A stretch of DNA of 64,000 bases from Platycnemis pennipes (Eukaryota; Arthropoda; Insecta; Odonata; Platycnemididae): contig OW121858.1 of NCBI GenBank assembly GCA_933228895.1, positions 33,069,859 through 33,133,858 of the forward strand, given 5' to 3'. Below the pieces are notes generated by a model. That model was not told where the DNA came from. It did not search any database and saw only the letters and a list, made by a program, of their open reading frames with translations. Made by a program: the position numbers and the translations under genes. Of the stretch, positions 32,675 to 45,400 are shown one piece after another. Numbering within the stretch: the first letter of the stretch is position 1; each line of letters begins with the position of its first letter.

Positions 32675-33460
32675 GTAGGTGTACTTTTTGGGCTCATGCA
32701 AGCAGTTGACTATAGTTGATCCATGGGGATCTATGATACAAATCATTATAAAAACCTACCCTGCATTGTGACAATGAAACTGCGAACAAACGCTCCAAGG
32801 ATTTAGTAATTTACAAATAGCAGGGTCACCTGTTCTGGAATAATGCATCAAGGGATGCTCGTATTGTTGCATGCAAATGTAGATTTTGATTCGAAGTACT
32901 CGTAGTACTTAAGGTAGAAACAGCAGATTTTTTCTATTGTGAATATTTCTTGAGAAAGCTCTCTTAGCTTATCTTTTGTTGTAAATGGACCGACAAACTT
33001 TTCATAACATCTTGTCTATACTTGGCAACCTTATACTTATCACTGAGAATTAAGTCAATTACCGAATTCAGTTGTCATTATCAAAATTATAAATGGAAAG
33101 TAGACTGTTTGAGTTATTTTAATATTGGCATTAGCCATGGTAGTGATACTGTCTCTATGAAAATTGTGATGATTTGTTAACCTCTCCTTCTTCTAATGCA
33201 TGAAAATTGTGGTCTGCATGCCAGTTGAGAACCGATTCTTAAGTTAGAAGATCATGTAGCTGCCACTGTTTCCAAGGTTAAAAGGAGTGTAAATGAATAC
33301 AATATTTACGTTGCCTTTGGGTTAAATTTTATTTCTTGTGTCTCTCCTTGTAGTCAAGACTTGTTAGATGAGCCTTCTCCTAATGTGTAGGATATTGTGT
33401 GCTGGTATTTTTTTATTTATATTATTTTAAATGCTGGCATGACTCTCATTTCCATTACAG

Positions 33461-33598
33461 GTGTACCAAGGCGATGGTTTGCCCCACACCATCTGTAATG
33501 GATGCATGAAAAATCTGTCAAACTTCAAACACTTCAAGACAATGTGCATCAATTCAAGGATTGAGTACCTGAAACTCCAGATCAACTCAGGTCTCGTT
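33461..33598 (+). CDS. ZAD C-terminal half-exon, rightward gene, module 2
   Basis: A phase 0/0 exon of 138 bases, acceptor TTACAG, donor GTAAGT. VYQGDGLPHTICNGCMKNLS supplies the second Cys pair and ends LQINSGLV. It lies 0.8 kb after its first half (32,528-32,674), close to the compact spacing of the leftward module 2 (8,585/7,985), and shares the VYQGDG opening with it. Confidence 0.87.
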
Positions 33599-35745
33599 GT
33601 AAGTAGTTGTTGCCTTTAATGATGTTCAATTTCTATTAGCGTCACTTTTGAATACTTGGATATCTAAGAACACGTAGTGAACCCCAAAATTAAGAATTGG
33701 GAAGATTCCAGGAGGAAAGTGTGGGAAATCATTTAAGTGAAGAATTAAAAGGGTGATTGTTTTTTCCAGTAGAGGTCCAGTAAAAATAGTTTTATAAAAA
33801 TTCAAAATTAGTTTTAAGAATCTGAAAAGTTAGTTAATATAGTTTTATGGTTATCAGGGCAGGGCTTCTACTGTAGTTCGTAATCCTTGGATCTGTTAAG
33901 GGAGACCATATGGGTGGTTACTGAATCCCTGTCATACATCCTTGAAGAGGTTTGCTCAGTATTATGTAGATTGCAGACACATATACAGTCCTGGAGAAAA
34001 AAAGCCCGTTATAGAGAGTACGGCATAAGCGATCGAATCTCTCAATACGAGTGATTGGCAATGTACCATCAAAAGGCCCATGATTAACATGTAAAAGAAA
34101 ACGGATATAGTGAGGCCATGGCTCCTGCCATGTGTATACGCTCGGTATTATGATTGATATTTCTTGAGGGCGATGCACTGTAAAGTAAGAATTAACGCAT
34201 GGTATTTATCTGTAGTAGCATTATTAGTCAGCTACAACTTAGAATACAATATTTGTGCCATCTCTATGTTGTTTTAAGTCCAATCAAGTCCAGGCACTGG
34301 CGATTTACGGCCCGCCCTGGCATATCTTGCGCATGCTCGCACTTTTTAGTTGTTCTTTTGTTAAGCCAAGTTCACATAGGAGCGGAATGGGCGTCAGATG
34401 GACAAGCAGTAAAGAATTAACCAGTCACATGACAGGGGAGAGCTGTGATGTGGGTTAAAGGGGCGGAGTTCAGCCCGCCTGCTTTAGCCATCCCACATCC
34501 ACCTGCTAGTTCCTGCCCCTCCTCCACCTGCCCCCTCGTTCCTGCCCCTATACCGAAGTAGACGACGCTTGAATAATCTTTCAGCCAGGAATAGAAATTG
34601 AAAGTACTTTGCTGTTAATGTGAAGCGTGTGTATGTGTGATACTAAAGGTATGACGTTTGTTTTGTTATGCTTCTTATTTTTGTGAACGAAGTCGTCAGA
34701 GTTTTCCGTGGCCAATGAATGAACGATTTCCTTATAATTTTACGAGTCAAATATCCTGGTTTCGAATATTTTTTCCTGTAGCAGAAGTAATGGGAATACT
34801 TATGTTTTCTGGTACATTTGTTAATTTGTGCATATTTTTCAATGTTTTCGTAAATATTGCCAGCGATGATGTTATGCGAATAATTAAAATTTATCCCGTT
34901 CAACAAATTTTTATTTTGATTCCTGAATTCACGGATACATATAATTTTGAGTGAATGCATCGATAATTCCCAGCAATAGTATTTCATGCGAGTCACCTCC
35001 GTTTGCTCTAGATTCTCCAGATGGCAGCACTAGTACGACACACGATGTGCAGCGTAACCTACAGAGGCACTTGCTTGAGTAAATAAATACTTGCGGCAAC
35101 TAATTTTCGAGGGATAACGAAATGTTAATATTATGAATGGTTAGGAATAGGTAATTACGCAAGAAATATTTTCAACAGCGAGTCATTAATGCCGTGAAAT
35201 GCAGTATTTCGGCGAATCATTACAACTTGCCTAACCAATGTACGTACTGGTTAACACTAGAACACTTCAGCAAAGCATAAATTATTGTTTTGGAATATTT
35301 AATCTGCAAAATGATTAATTAGTAAGCAATTGCACATGAAAATGGCTCTTCTACCTGTTTCTAATAACATATTAAAGAAAGAAAAACGGAAAGTGAAAAC
35401 AACTGTGGGAATTGAGTGGCTTAATCCAGCACCTTCAGATATAACGCGTGCTCGCTATAGTGAGTGATTTCTCAGCCATCGGGATCTCTCCTGGTATTTA
35501 AATCAACCCTAAACACCACCGACTTTTATATATAAGAAAGAAAAGTTACTCTCTATGGTTATGCATGGAAAAACTTGCCAAAGAAGCCATCAAGATGGCA
35601 GCTGCAAAGAGGCACTGATGACAGGCCAAAAAGTTAACAAATACACCACCAGAGAGCAGCAGGATCCACTGAAAACTAACGCTATACATTATGCGTACCA
35701 GTACACATGCGGTGATCAAGGTCAGTTCCAATGCGTGTACCAGTA
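33599..35745. other. intron sequence, no gene seen
   Basis: AT-rich, with one GC-richer island at 34,290-34,560 (several CCTGCCCC runs) that may be a transposon remnant but has no recognised ends. No exon with both splice sites was found. Confidence 0.35.
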
Positions 35746-35749
35746 CGCT

Positions 35750-35960
35750 TATGGATGCGAATGGGTTAACGAAAGGCACCAAGGGGACCACGGCTTAACA
35801 TCCCATTCGACGGATGGAGTACTGAACTTGAAATGCCCTCCACTAGGCACTCAAGTGGGGACTGGTTTTCCTCTGAAAAATCCGTCACTGCCGGGAATCG
35901 AACCCGGGCCCTCGGGATGGGAGGCCAGTACTCTAGCCTCCTCACCAACCCGATCCCCTA
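35750..35960 (-). mobile_element. tRNA-derived SINE
   Basis: The minus strand reads GGGTTGGTGAGGAGGCTAGAG (box A region) and CCCGGGTTCGATTCCCGGC (box B, 35,894-35,904), then a body ending near AACCCATTCGCATCC. Box B is a perfect GGTTCGATTCC. The continued conserved-looking body beyond the T-arm and the lack of a closing acceptor stem mark it as a SINE. Confidence 0.7.
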
Positions 35961-36157
35961 ACTCTCTAGCTTCTCAAGCATTATTCCTTTTCAACTCTCA
36001 TCACTTTTGATTATTAGTGAATGCATTTCATGTTTCATGTCCTCATACCATAGACACTGGGTGAATGCTGTGTGAATATTCATGGATTACACCTCAGATA
36101 AAAATGTTGTTAGTGAATGTAATGAGCTAATAGATAAAACCTTGTTGACCCATGCAG

Positions 36158-36232
36158 GTACCCAGTGGAAATGATGGATTAGCCTGTCCAGGTCCATCGG
36201 GGAAGTCTATTCCTGAACGTGGGAGTAATCAG
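36158..36232 (+). CDS. linker exon of the rightward ZAD gene
   Basis: ATGCAG acceptor, GTGAGT donor, 75 bases, phase 0/0. It encodes VPSGNDGLACPGPSGKSIPE and five more residues: Gly/Pro/Ser-rich and probably disordered. The position between ZAD and fingers and the matching phase support it. The function is unknown. Confidence 0.6.
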
Positions 36233-38750
36233 GTGAGTTATGGAGAAAATGTTTTCCCTCCATGTTTCTCATGAAAATGATCATTCTCTGATGAGTTTTT
36301 GATGGTGATTATTGAACTGTAACACACACTTCCGATAACAGCAGTCACAGCCTCAAAAATGATAATGTTAGAGTGATAAACATAAGTGTAGCAAGAGGAA
36401 TTAAACATCACTCATACTTCAATTCAGAATCGGAGGGATTTTATTTTAAATACTTTTCCCAGTATTACCCAAATTTTGAATGCAGAAATTTAATTTTCTT
36501 GAGCTCCAAACATGGTATCAACTGCTAAGAACTGTCACAGGAAAAGTTTAGGCCTATTTTGTATTGGAATAATATAAATGTATGTGTTATTTAAATTTTC
36601 TCATTTTGTAGCGAAAGGAGTTATCTGCAATACTCAGTTGGCCTGTAATGTATGAAATCATTCTGATGCCCCAGAAATCATTGTGTTGCAGGGAAACAGA
36701 AATGTAAGGTGAAGAAATTTCAGCATGAGTGGGATAGATGATTGCAAAAATTCTTGTCTTGCAAAAATGTCTTGATGTCACAATGCATTATGATGCACCA
36801 TTTGGAGTCCGTACCTCCGTGCGAAGGTATTTGCTCATACCTTCATTGGGTAGTGAGGTCTGTTGTAATTTTCTATACATTTTTGCATCAGCTACTCAAG
36901 CAGTTCCAATAATTGAAGTTATTGGAAATTGGTTATTGCTGTTATAATAATTAGTAATGATAGTATTTATTTCATAATCTAGCTTTGAGAATTATTTAAA
37001 ATATAAGTGGTATTTCCTTATTCTAAAATCATCATTTCTTGTTCGTATACCTCATGAAATATGTGTAGAGTTGGGCTATTTTCGTTTTTGAGGAAATCAC
37101 TAAATTCCTGAATGAAGTTCAAAAACACGGAACAGTCATTTTTAGATGCATTACCGATTAAGAAAGTTTAATATTAAGCATTTCGTTTTTGCAAAATCCA
37201 TACTATTTCGCGAAATCATTAATAATTCCGTAAATTTGTCATAAAATTATCGTGTTTTAATGCAAAATTTCGTTGAATGCAACATTTTGAAGTTGTGCAT
37301 CTGCAATAGATGTTTTGTTTTTTTTAATGAGTGGAAAAACGATCAGTAATCACATTAATTATAATTAAGGATAACTGTCACTGTTAAAACTGAGGCTATG
37401 AGCATTATTACCTGGTAAACCTCTGGAAAATTCATCTCACACTTAGGGAAATTGCCTCATTGTGCTGACAAATATATTCAAGAACGTAATACAATTCAAG
37501 GGATGATAAAGCGATAATATTATTGATCTTAGACCAATAGCGAGTATCGGGTATAGGCCATTTCCCAATGCATAGATACTTTCTAGTATAAGTTTTTTAA
37601 AATACTTTTATTCGAAGTTATTCGTTCGGTGAAAATAATGTAAAAACATGATTTTGAAATCCCACCTTCTTCAACTAACTTACCAATGTAAGTTAATATA
37701 ATTTTCATGCATTTGTTTACTTAGCTGCGATCTTTGTGGCTGTAAAAGTGAGGCAAATGCTTAGAATTGGCCATGGGAAAACCTGAGACGAAAAGCTTAA
37801 CCTCCTCCGAAAAGTAGACGAAAATCCACACATGAAGAAAGTTTGCTAAAATAGGAGCAAAAATTAAAGTTTTGCCATCAACTGAAGATTGTTCTGCTCA
37901 CACATACATTGTTCAGTTTTTCCGCATACATTCCAAGCTCGTTTTCCAAAACTATAAAATTCAAATATCGCTGCATGTTCAAAGATTATGACGTTAATGG
38001 ATTCTCATTAGAAATTTTAAAATGGAGACGAAGGTGTTTGTCACATACCTCCAGTGTTGCATACTTATGGAGAAAATCCGGTTTCCTAAATTGACTAGAA
38101 AAACTTCAACGAATATAAGTTAATATTTAAAGCTTAAAAGGACGTCGTGGAAAAAGTACAATTCATATTCTATCAAAATTTCCTTTCATTTTTGCTTTTC
38201 ATATTGATACAACAATCTCCGAATTGACCCTGGCATCTGCAACTTTAAGAAAATTGCCATTTTTCTTCCTCACTGTAAAAACATGCCTAAGAATTAATTA
38301 TTTAAAAAAGTATGGTACCTGCATTAAACAAAAGGCTAAATTATCTACACGCTGATATGCTCTATGAATTTCGCTTCTTCCTTTTTTGGGATATCAAACC
38401 TCAAATTCGAGTCTTATTACGTACTTTTTGCGTGAATACTATACACAAAATGTGCTATTTGGTCATATAGTCATCATTAATTGTTGAGTGTGCATCAGCG
38501 TGAGGTATTGTACATATTTCGTTGGAAGCTTAATAATTGAAAATGAAACTTAAAATAAATTAACAAACATTAACACACAACCGCACATGCAACATTCAAC
38601 AAAACCTGAGAAGGCTTAACCTGTTCAGCAAGATTTCCTCATTACCATGTTCAGGATTTCGGGTCCCTACCAAAACATGCTGACGAGAGTCCTGTAAATT
38701 TGGGTGTACCTGCAGGTTTAGAGTTTCCTGAGTCAATGTTTTCAGAAACT
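36233..38750. other. intron sequence, no gene seen
   Basis: About 2.5 kb of AT-rich sequence without recognisable repeats or exon-like frames. Confidence 0.4.
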
Positions 38751-39119
38751 AGTTGCCATCACGGTGTAAACATTTTGATTCAATTGGGAGAAATGTTATG
38801 CTGGATATGATTGTGTTAATGAGAAGTGTCAAGGCTTGAGCTAATATTTTATGTCTCCGAGTGGTAAAGCATAAATTGTTCCTGAATATATTTATGATTT
38901 ATGGTTGCGTGAATGAAATTTTATGTAATATATGGACATACTTTGTGTCATGAATATCTTATAGATAACACAAATTTTGAGAAGCAATCAAGTGTTCTAC
39001 ATAGTATTTTTCCTTACTCCAATCAATCCAATTTATTCATCTATGTTTTCTTTCCCCCTTCCAATTCTATTAATTGCCTGATAGTCATGCATCCTGTCTT
39101 AATGGCTGTCACTTTTCAG

Positions 39120-39209
39120 GTTATTGTAAAGTCAGAGGAAAGCGACGAAGATGATGTTCGGGATAAAGATCCATGCAGCAGTCAGGGTGACCAAAACACT
39201 GAATCACAG
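39120..39209 (+). CDS. acidic linker exon, copy a (VKSE SUMO-like motif)
   Basis: CTTTTCAG acceptor, GTATGT donor, 90 bases, phase 0/0. The peptide VIVKSEESDEDDVRDKDPCS and ten more residues starts with a VKSE match to the SUMO consensus (hydrophobic-K-x-E), followed by acidic residues that favour Ubc9 binding in known cases. SUMO attachment is common in ZAD and C2H2 repressors (family knowledge). Use of the site is inference. Confidence 0.7.
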
Positions 39210-40457
39210 GTATGTGTGGCACATGATGTACTTCCAACACACAGGATACTCAGTTTTACTTGATACTCCCGAGTTTGGTCAACACATTACTGTAATTACG
39301 GTTGGGTTCAATGTGGTTTTTGTGGCAACTTAATTTACTCCTCCAATCATGAAGGCTCAGGTTTGCAATTCGCATTGTCACCCCACGTGGACATAATCAA
39401 TTGATTTTGGCTCTCCAAGAACAGAATTACATTCTTACGTTGTTGCCCAGCACAACATTTTTAATTGACATGGTTCGATTATGGTCTCCTCTTCGTTTAA
39501 TCCTCACAATCATTTTCTCGTTATCTGTTTAAGGCAAAAGGGACATTATTTCATAGTGGCTGATATAATATCAGTATGAAGTATTTAAATACTTCAATGA
39601 ATAATTTCTTGATTACTTTGAAGAAGCAATGAAGAACATATAATACACTTAATGTTAACTTCCCCTCTTTTGTCCAGTTTATCTACTCTGCAATAATGCT
39701 ATAATGTAACTCACTGTCCAAAAGTCTCCTTCTCTGGGCCATCTTATTTCACTGATTCCTAATACTTCGAGGTCCATTCTCCGCATTTCCACCTTCATGT
39801 TCTCAAGTCTTCGGCAAGTCCAAAGTATTGCACCTTCACGTTGTTACCCTAAAGTGAGTATCACACTTGACTGATGTACTCTCTCGGGTAGTCCCCACCC
39901 CCAGATCCGAATGGGGGACTATTTTACCTCCGGAATATTTTACTCGAGAGGGTTCCATCACCTCTTGATTGTAAGACTAGATTGGAGCAACTGCAACTCT
40001 TTGGGATAATAATGTGGTGGTTTCCCCTTGCCTTCCACATCGTAGTACTACAGCCGTAAAAGTAAATGTTGCCACACCTGTAGTGAAATGAGTTTCGCTC
40101 TACCAACCACTTATGTCTACACCCTCACTTACATGAAGAAGAGCTGCAGCTCTCTCCTTCATGTGAGGAGAAGCATAATTGTTGGCAGCATCCCATCACC
40201 AAGTCATGGCTTCTTCACAGGTTCTGTAGTATTTAAAGGCCTACTTTTCCCAGGGTTAGACCAATACCCTCTCGGAATGCCATTGCTTTCTGTCCACAAC
40301 TGCTTTTTTGACGAGTAAACTTGCTTATCTCACAGCTATCCTTTATATCTAGAGGTTGACCCACTATCCACAACCCGGTGGATGCACTCTGTGGCTTTAA
40401 GCTCAGTTGCAAGATAGTTAATATGTTGGTGTCAATTTAGGTAGTACTGATTATCTG

Positions 40458-40581
40458 GTGTACATTTAGCATTTAGTATTAAATACTTTAGCTTGAACCT
40501 TTGAATATGAGATGCAGGGTGTACATTTAGCATTTAGTATTAAATATTTTAGCTTGAACCTTTGAATATGAGATGCAGGGT
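40458..40581 (+). repeat. 62-base tandem duplication
   Basis: A unit starting GTGTACATTTAGCATTTAGT is present twice in direct succession (40,458-40,519 and 40,520-40,581), differing at one base. A diverged match lies at 42,320-42,380, just outside the left end of the large TA element copy 2. Confidence 0.8.
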
Positions 40582-41059
40582 GATTTTATTGTGATACTTT
40601 TGGAAAACATTAACATTTTATATGCTGTCAAATAAAGTATATAAAAAATACACAAAATACCAGCAACTTCCAGTACCAAAGCATGAATTACTGCAGTGGG
40701 TATATACATTTCGATTAAATTGGGGGAAATGTTATACAGGATATGATTGTGTTATTGAGAAGTGGGAAGGCTTGAGCTAGTATTTCATCTGTCTCTGAGT
40801 GGTAAAGCATAAATTATTCCTGAATATAATTATGATTCATGGTTGAGTGAATGAAATTTTATGTAATACATTGACATACTTTGTGTCATGAATATCTTAT
40901 AGATAACACGTAAATTTAGAGAAGCAATCAAGTGTTCTACGTAGTATTTTTCCTTACTCCAATCAATCCATTTTATTCATCTTCTTTTCATTCCCCCTTC
41001 CAATTCTACCTAATTGCCTGATAGTTCTGCATCCTGTCTTAATGGTTGTCACTTTTCAG

Positions 41060-41149
41060 GTGATTGTAAAGACAGAGGAAAGTGACGAAGATGATGTTCA
41101 TGATAACGATCCATGCTGCAGTGAGGGTGACCAAAACACTGAATCACAG
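41060..41149 (+). CDS. acidic linker exon, copy b (VKTE SUMO-like motif)
   Basis: Same acceptor, donor (GTACGT), length and phase as 39,120-39,209. VIVKTEESDEDDVHDNDPCC and ten more residues; the motif is VKTE. The reading frame is intact, and the acidic run and TESQ ending are preserved despite intron divergence, which argues that the peptide is under constraint. Confidence 0.7.
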
Positions 41150-41707
41150 GTACGTATGGCAGATGATGTACTTCTAACACACAAGATACTCAGTTTTACT
41201 AGATACTCCCAAGTTACACATTACTGTAATTATGGTTGGGTTCAATTTGGTTTGGTGGCAACTTAATTTACTCCTCCAATCATGAAAGCTCAGGTTTGCA
41301 ATTCGCATTGTCACCCCACATGGACATAATCAATTGATTTTGGCACTCCAAGAACAGAATTACATTCATATGTGGTTGCCCAGCACAAAAGTTTTAATTG
41401 ACATGGTTCGATTATGATCTCCTCTTGGTTTAATCCTCACGATCATTTTCTCGTTATCTGTTTAAGGCAAAAGGAACATTATTTCACAGTGTCTAATATA
41501 ATATAGGTAAACATTAAATACTTCAATGAATAATTTCTTAATGACATTGAAGAAGCATGAAGAACTTATAATACACTTAATGTTAACCTCCCCTCTTTTG
41601 TCCAATGTATCTACTCTGCGTCCTTCCAATTTCCCTCTTTCAACTGTTTCGATGCACCTGAATCCTTCCTACCCCACATTACTTATCAAACCGTTGTGCC
41701 TTTTCAG

Positions 41708-41800
41708 GTGAGTGTGAAGGTGGAGCAAAGCGACATTGAAGATAATGTGGAAGAGGATGAAACATTTCTTAGTAAGGATGGCGACAGCAGAGAACCAGAG
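41708..41800 (+). CDS. acidic linker exon, copy c (VKVE SUMO-like motif)
   Basis: TTTTCAG acceptor, GTATGT donor, 93 bases, phase 0/0. VSVKVEQSDIEDNVEEDETF and eleven more residues. It aligns with copies a and b over V-x-V-K-x-E-x-S-D and is an older relative. Three successive exons thus repeat one short acidic, SUMO-like module. Confidence 0.7.
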
Positions 41801-42029
41801 GTATGTTTTTTGTCATATTGCTTGTAAACTAGGTACAACTAAATGCATGGAGATATGACTGAGTGTTAGAAGACATTCCAGATTAGGATATAATAATGCC
41901 AATAGGGCTTAATGTATTTGAAAGCATATAAGTTGCACCCTAACATGAGTAATGCATGGAACAAAAAAGCTTTTAGTTTGCAGAAGGGTGGAACCAAATT
42001 ACATAAATTATTATTCCAATTAGATCTTA

Positions 42030-42230
42030 TGGCTGCTTTACATGATACAATTTCTTGTGCAAATGCTTGTATGTTTGCCTGAATGGAATTAGAACAGGTT
42101 CTATTTTCTGTACAGTCATTCAGACATTCCCACAAGTGTTCACACAATTTGCTGCTTTACACAGTACAATTTCCTCATACAAGCATTTGTACAAGAATAG
42201 TACAAAAAATTGTATCGTGTAAAGCAGCCT
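42030..42230. mobile_element. short Harbinger-type MITE with TTA duplication
   Basis: Inverted ends TGGCTGCTTTACATGATACA and (other strand) AGGCTGCTTTACACGATACA, flanked by TTA at 42,027-42,029 and 42,231-42,233. It is related in its ends to the 31,141-31,861 MITE. A second internal copy of the end (GCTGCTTTACACAGTACAAT near 42,151) suggests a nested or rearranged unit. Confidence 0.75.
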
Positions 42231-42419
42231 TTACATTTCTAAATAACAAAATTGATGACACAGTCATTGATGATGATAACAATGGTGTTTAAGGAGGGAG
42301 CACTGTTGTTCTTGGGTAAAAGTAGCATTCAGAATTTAGCGTTGGCAGTTGAACCTTCATATATGAGATGGAGGGTGATTTTTTCATCATACTTTTGGAA
42401 AAAATGGTCATTTTATGTA

Positions 42420-45400
42420 CACCCATAAACAATAAGATGTTACCACTTCGGAGTCCGATTTTTTCTAAGTCCTGAGTTGAGTGAGATTTGACAACAGTGC
42501 AGCTCGGTCCCTTTAAATGCCCCGACCACGAAAGACCCACAGGACCGGGGCATGGCCCTCTTAAGAGAGGCTTCGGTTGAGACTCTTCCTCAATTACCTG
42601 GCGGGTTATGATAGGAATTTTTGTGTCGGCCTAAAGCTACGTTTTCATGTGGCCGTTTTTGCGTTGATGCATACTGTGCCACCAATCAGAAGTGAGCTCG
42701 CCAACGCAGCCTTCGTTACCGTCAGAGTTGGTCAACTTTCATCTTTCTGCGTTGACGCAGCTGCATCAGGGTGAGGAACAATGTATTCTGCCTGTCATTT
42801 GTTCGTCACGTGATTCTTTCGCTATGGATTATCACCTATACCATGGTTTACCATCATCATATGTTTTCGTGCGTTGTTGCTGGCGCTGCTGGTGACATGA
42901 AAACAGGGTATTTTCCTGCCGCACAATGCAGCGTCAATGCAACGCACATACGGCCACATGAAAACGTAGCTTAAAGGGTGCCCTGTGGGAATTAGGCGAC
43001 TCCAAGGAACGAAGCCTCCGAAAAAAAGCCTTCTTTTCGATTGCGGCTCGAAGTGACTCCCTTGAAGATGGGTCATGTAGGTTTCCATGACGACAGCTCT
43101 TGAGAGTGTGACAACCAAAATCTAAATGCAGTAGGAAGCAAAAGTTGTCACTTACACCATCAATATTTCCTAGTCTATGACATTTCCAAAATGTTCCAAA
43201 ATACTCAGTTATTGCCTTTATTTCGTCATAGGAAATAATTTGATCTTAAAATATTTATGAAATATATGATAATTGTTATCAAAATTAATGTGTCTGTTAA
43301 TGACCAATGATATTTTTGAATTATTGGTGAATTTTATTTGATTGCATGATGAGCTGAAAAAATGCACTTGTATAGTAAATGGCTATTAATTATTTATAAA
43401 CATTGTAGCATAAATATTTATGCTACAGCTGATAAACATGTAGATTTCAATAAGAATAGAGAAGACATATTGAATGTCATCACGGAATATAAGTGTTAAG
43501 TTTCAAGCTCAAGTAGGTAAATGTGGGGAAAAATTACTGCAGAAATATTTAGAATTTCTTTCAAATTGCACACAATCCTCGCACTTGCATACTTGTCTCC
43601 ATATTTCTTTGAATGAATACTCATCGGCAATTCATACGGTAGTATATGCTGTTTCAAATGTCAAAACAAACACAATAAATAAAAGTAATGAGGAGATTAT
43701 TAGGAATACGTTGAAGTTCTCAAAGATACTTGTAGATGCATTGGTCAAAACTATAGGTGTGTTTTCATATTCGAAGGCCCCAGTTCGAGTCCCAGCAGTC
43801 CTTACTTGAGAACTGCGTGGTGCATAGTGCAGGGAAAAATAATTACCCTGTACTCAAAGGTTACTTGTTCTAGTACTTCATCGTTTGTCCTCCTTTCGAC
43901 CCACTTTAATTTCTCCATCCTTCTCTTCACTCACATCTCAAAAGCCCTGATTATATTTTCATCTTCTTTCCATTTAGCCTATTTTTAAGCACCATATAGT
44001 ACCACGCGCCATATCAAACTTTTCTCAAGTATTTTCTTTACTTCCCTACTTAACACTCCTGCCAATAGTTCACGTCAACGAGTAAAAGTTTATCTTGCCA
44101 ATATGATGTTCCTTCTGACATCAATGCTTCTGTACCCCTTTTTCTCCAATACACTATTAGATAGTGGACGGTAGAAATGGGAAGAAATGGAGAGCCTGCT
44201 TAAAGTTAAACCCTTGCTTCAAATAGCATGCAGAACAGCAAATTTGGAGATCCGTGGTTCAGGTCCAAAATGAGTGAAGTTTTTTTCTGTTGTGATCAGG
44301 CTTGCTTCTATTTTCACCACCTGCTTACTGTTCGGGATTGTAGGTGCCACAAAACATGTCGGGAATGTTTCTGTGGTTGAAAAAATATACCGACCGACTT
44401 CCGAACGTATCGGAATTATTTCCGAGAGTAGGGTATCGGCAAAGTGCTCTCCAGCCACTCTTCTCCCATCTCTGATTATGCAACTCTCTTTTGGAGAGAG
44501 GAGTGTAAGGAGGCTGGGAAAACCTAGAGACTTCTCCTTTGCAAGAAGCTCGGCCTACGTAAGCCACAACTGGAGACGGGCAAATCGGTAAATAACCGTG
44601 GTAATTTTCGTAAATTACCAACACCCCTGAAAATTACCGTAATAAATGGTAATTTTCAGAAAAGTTCTTTTTCAGAAAATTTCTTCCTCACGAAGAAACC
44701 ATTGGGATGGGTGTTATTATAAATGAAGTAGCTAAAACGATTTTGTTTACATTGTGTCCGTGATTAATTCAGAGTAAAATAACAAATGCACATTGCGCAG
44801 AGGCATGTCTTTGGAAGGAAAATTTCTCATAGTGTGACAAAAGAGAGACAAATTGCATGTTGCTGCCAACTTCGTTATAATTTTTTGAATGAGTTATAAT
44901 AGATAAACATCGTGATGTGTGTGATATAAGAGTCGGCATTTGTATCTGAATGCTATTTGCTTTTGTTTCGAGTCCTCTGATAAGGATTTGCAGCTCAAAA
45001 TTTAAAATTACCGGAAAATTATGGTAATTTTGGAAAAATACCGTAATTTACCACGGTAATTTACCTCAATTGAAAATGACGGTAATTTACACATCTCTAG
45101 CCACAACTGTTGATTATCAGAAATAAATGGCTTTTGAATAAAGTTCCAGGAGTTCTTACTCAAGTGTTACAAAAACACAAAAGATCGAATTAGCAGCTGA
45201 TCTAATTTCATTTAGATATAATACAAGAGCAGCTGAAGCAGTGATCAATTGAAAAAAACAACGGAATATTAATCCTATGACTTTGTGTTCATACCTTCCT
45301 CACTTGGCGAGATGAACATCAGATGAATCAGACAGAATTGGTGACTGAATAATGTAGGCCTTTCAAAGTAATGAGGTTACCGAATATAAAATGCCAATGA

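Larger units (their letters stand above)
38750..41640 (+). repeat. tandem duplication of a roughly 2 kb exon-bearing unit
   Basis: Bases 38,780-39,660 and 40,700-41,640 match closely along their length, including intron sequence and one 90-base exon each. The intervening 39.7-40.4 kb is unmatched and looks like transposon debris, with a TGGTTTCCCCTTGCCTTCC stretch near 40,020. The two exon copies differ by seven amino-acid changes or so, so the duplication is not recent. Confidence 0.8.

Noticed and set aside
35881..35960. A functional tRNA gene (perfect box B)
   Set aside because: No acceptor stem closes, and the sequence continues into a SINE-like body.
44219..44458. A 79-codon minus-strand frame, related to sequence near 11,290-11,430, as a gene
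   Set aside because: Similar frames occur in both copies of the TA element, but the one near 11.4 kb is disrupted and no known domain is recognised.
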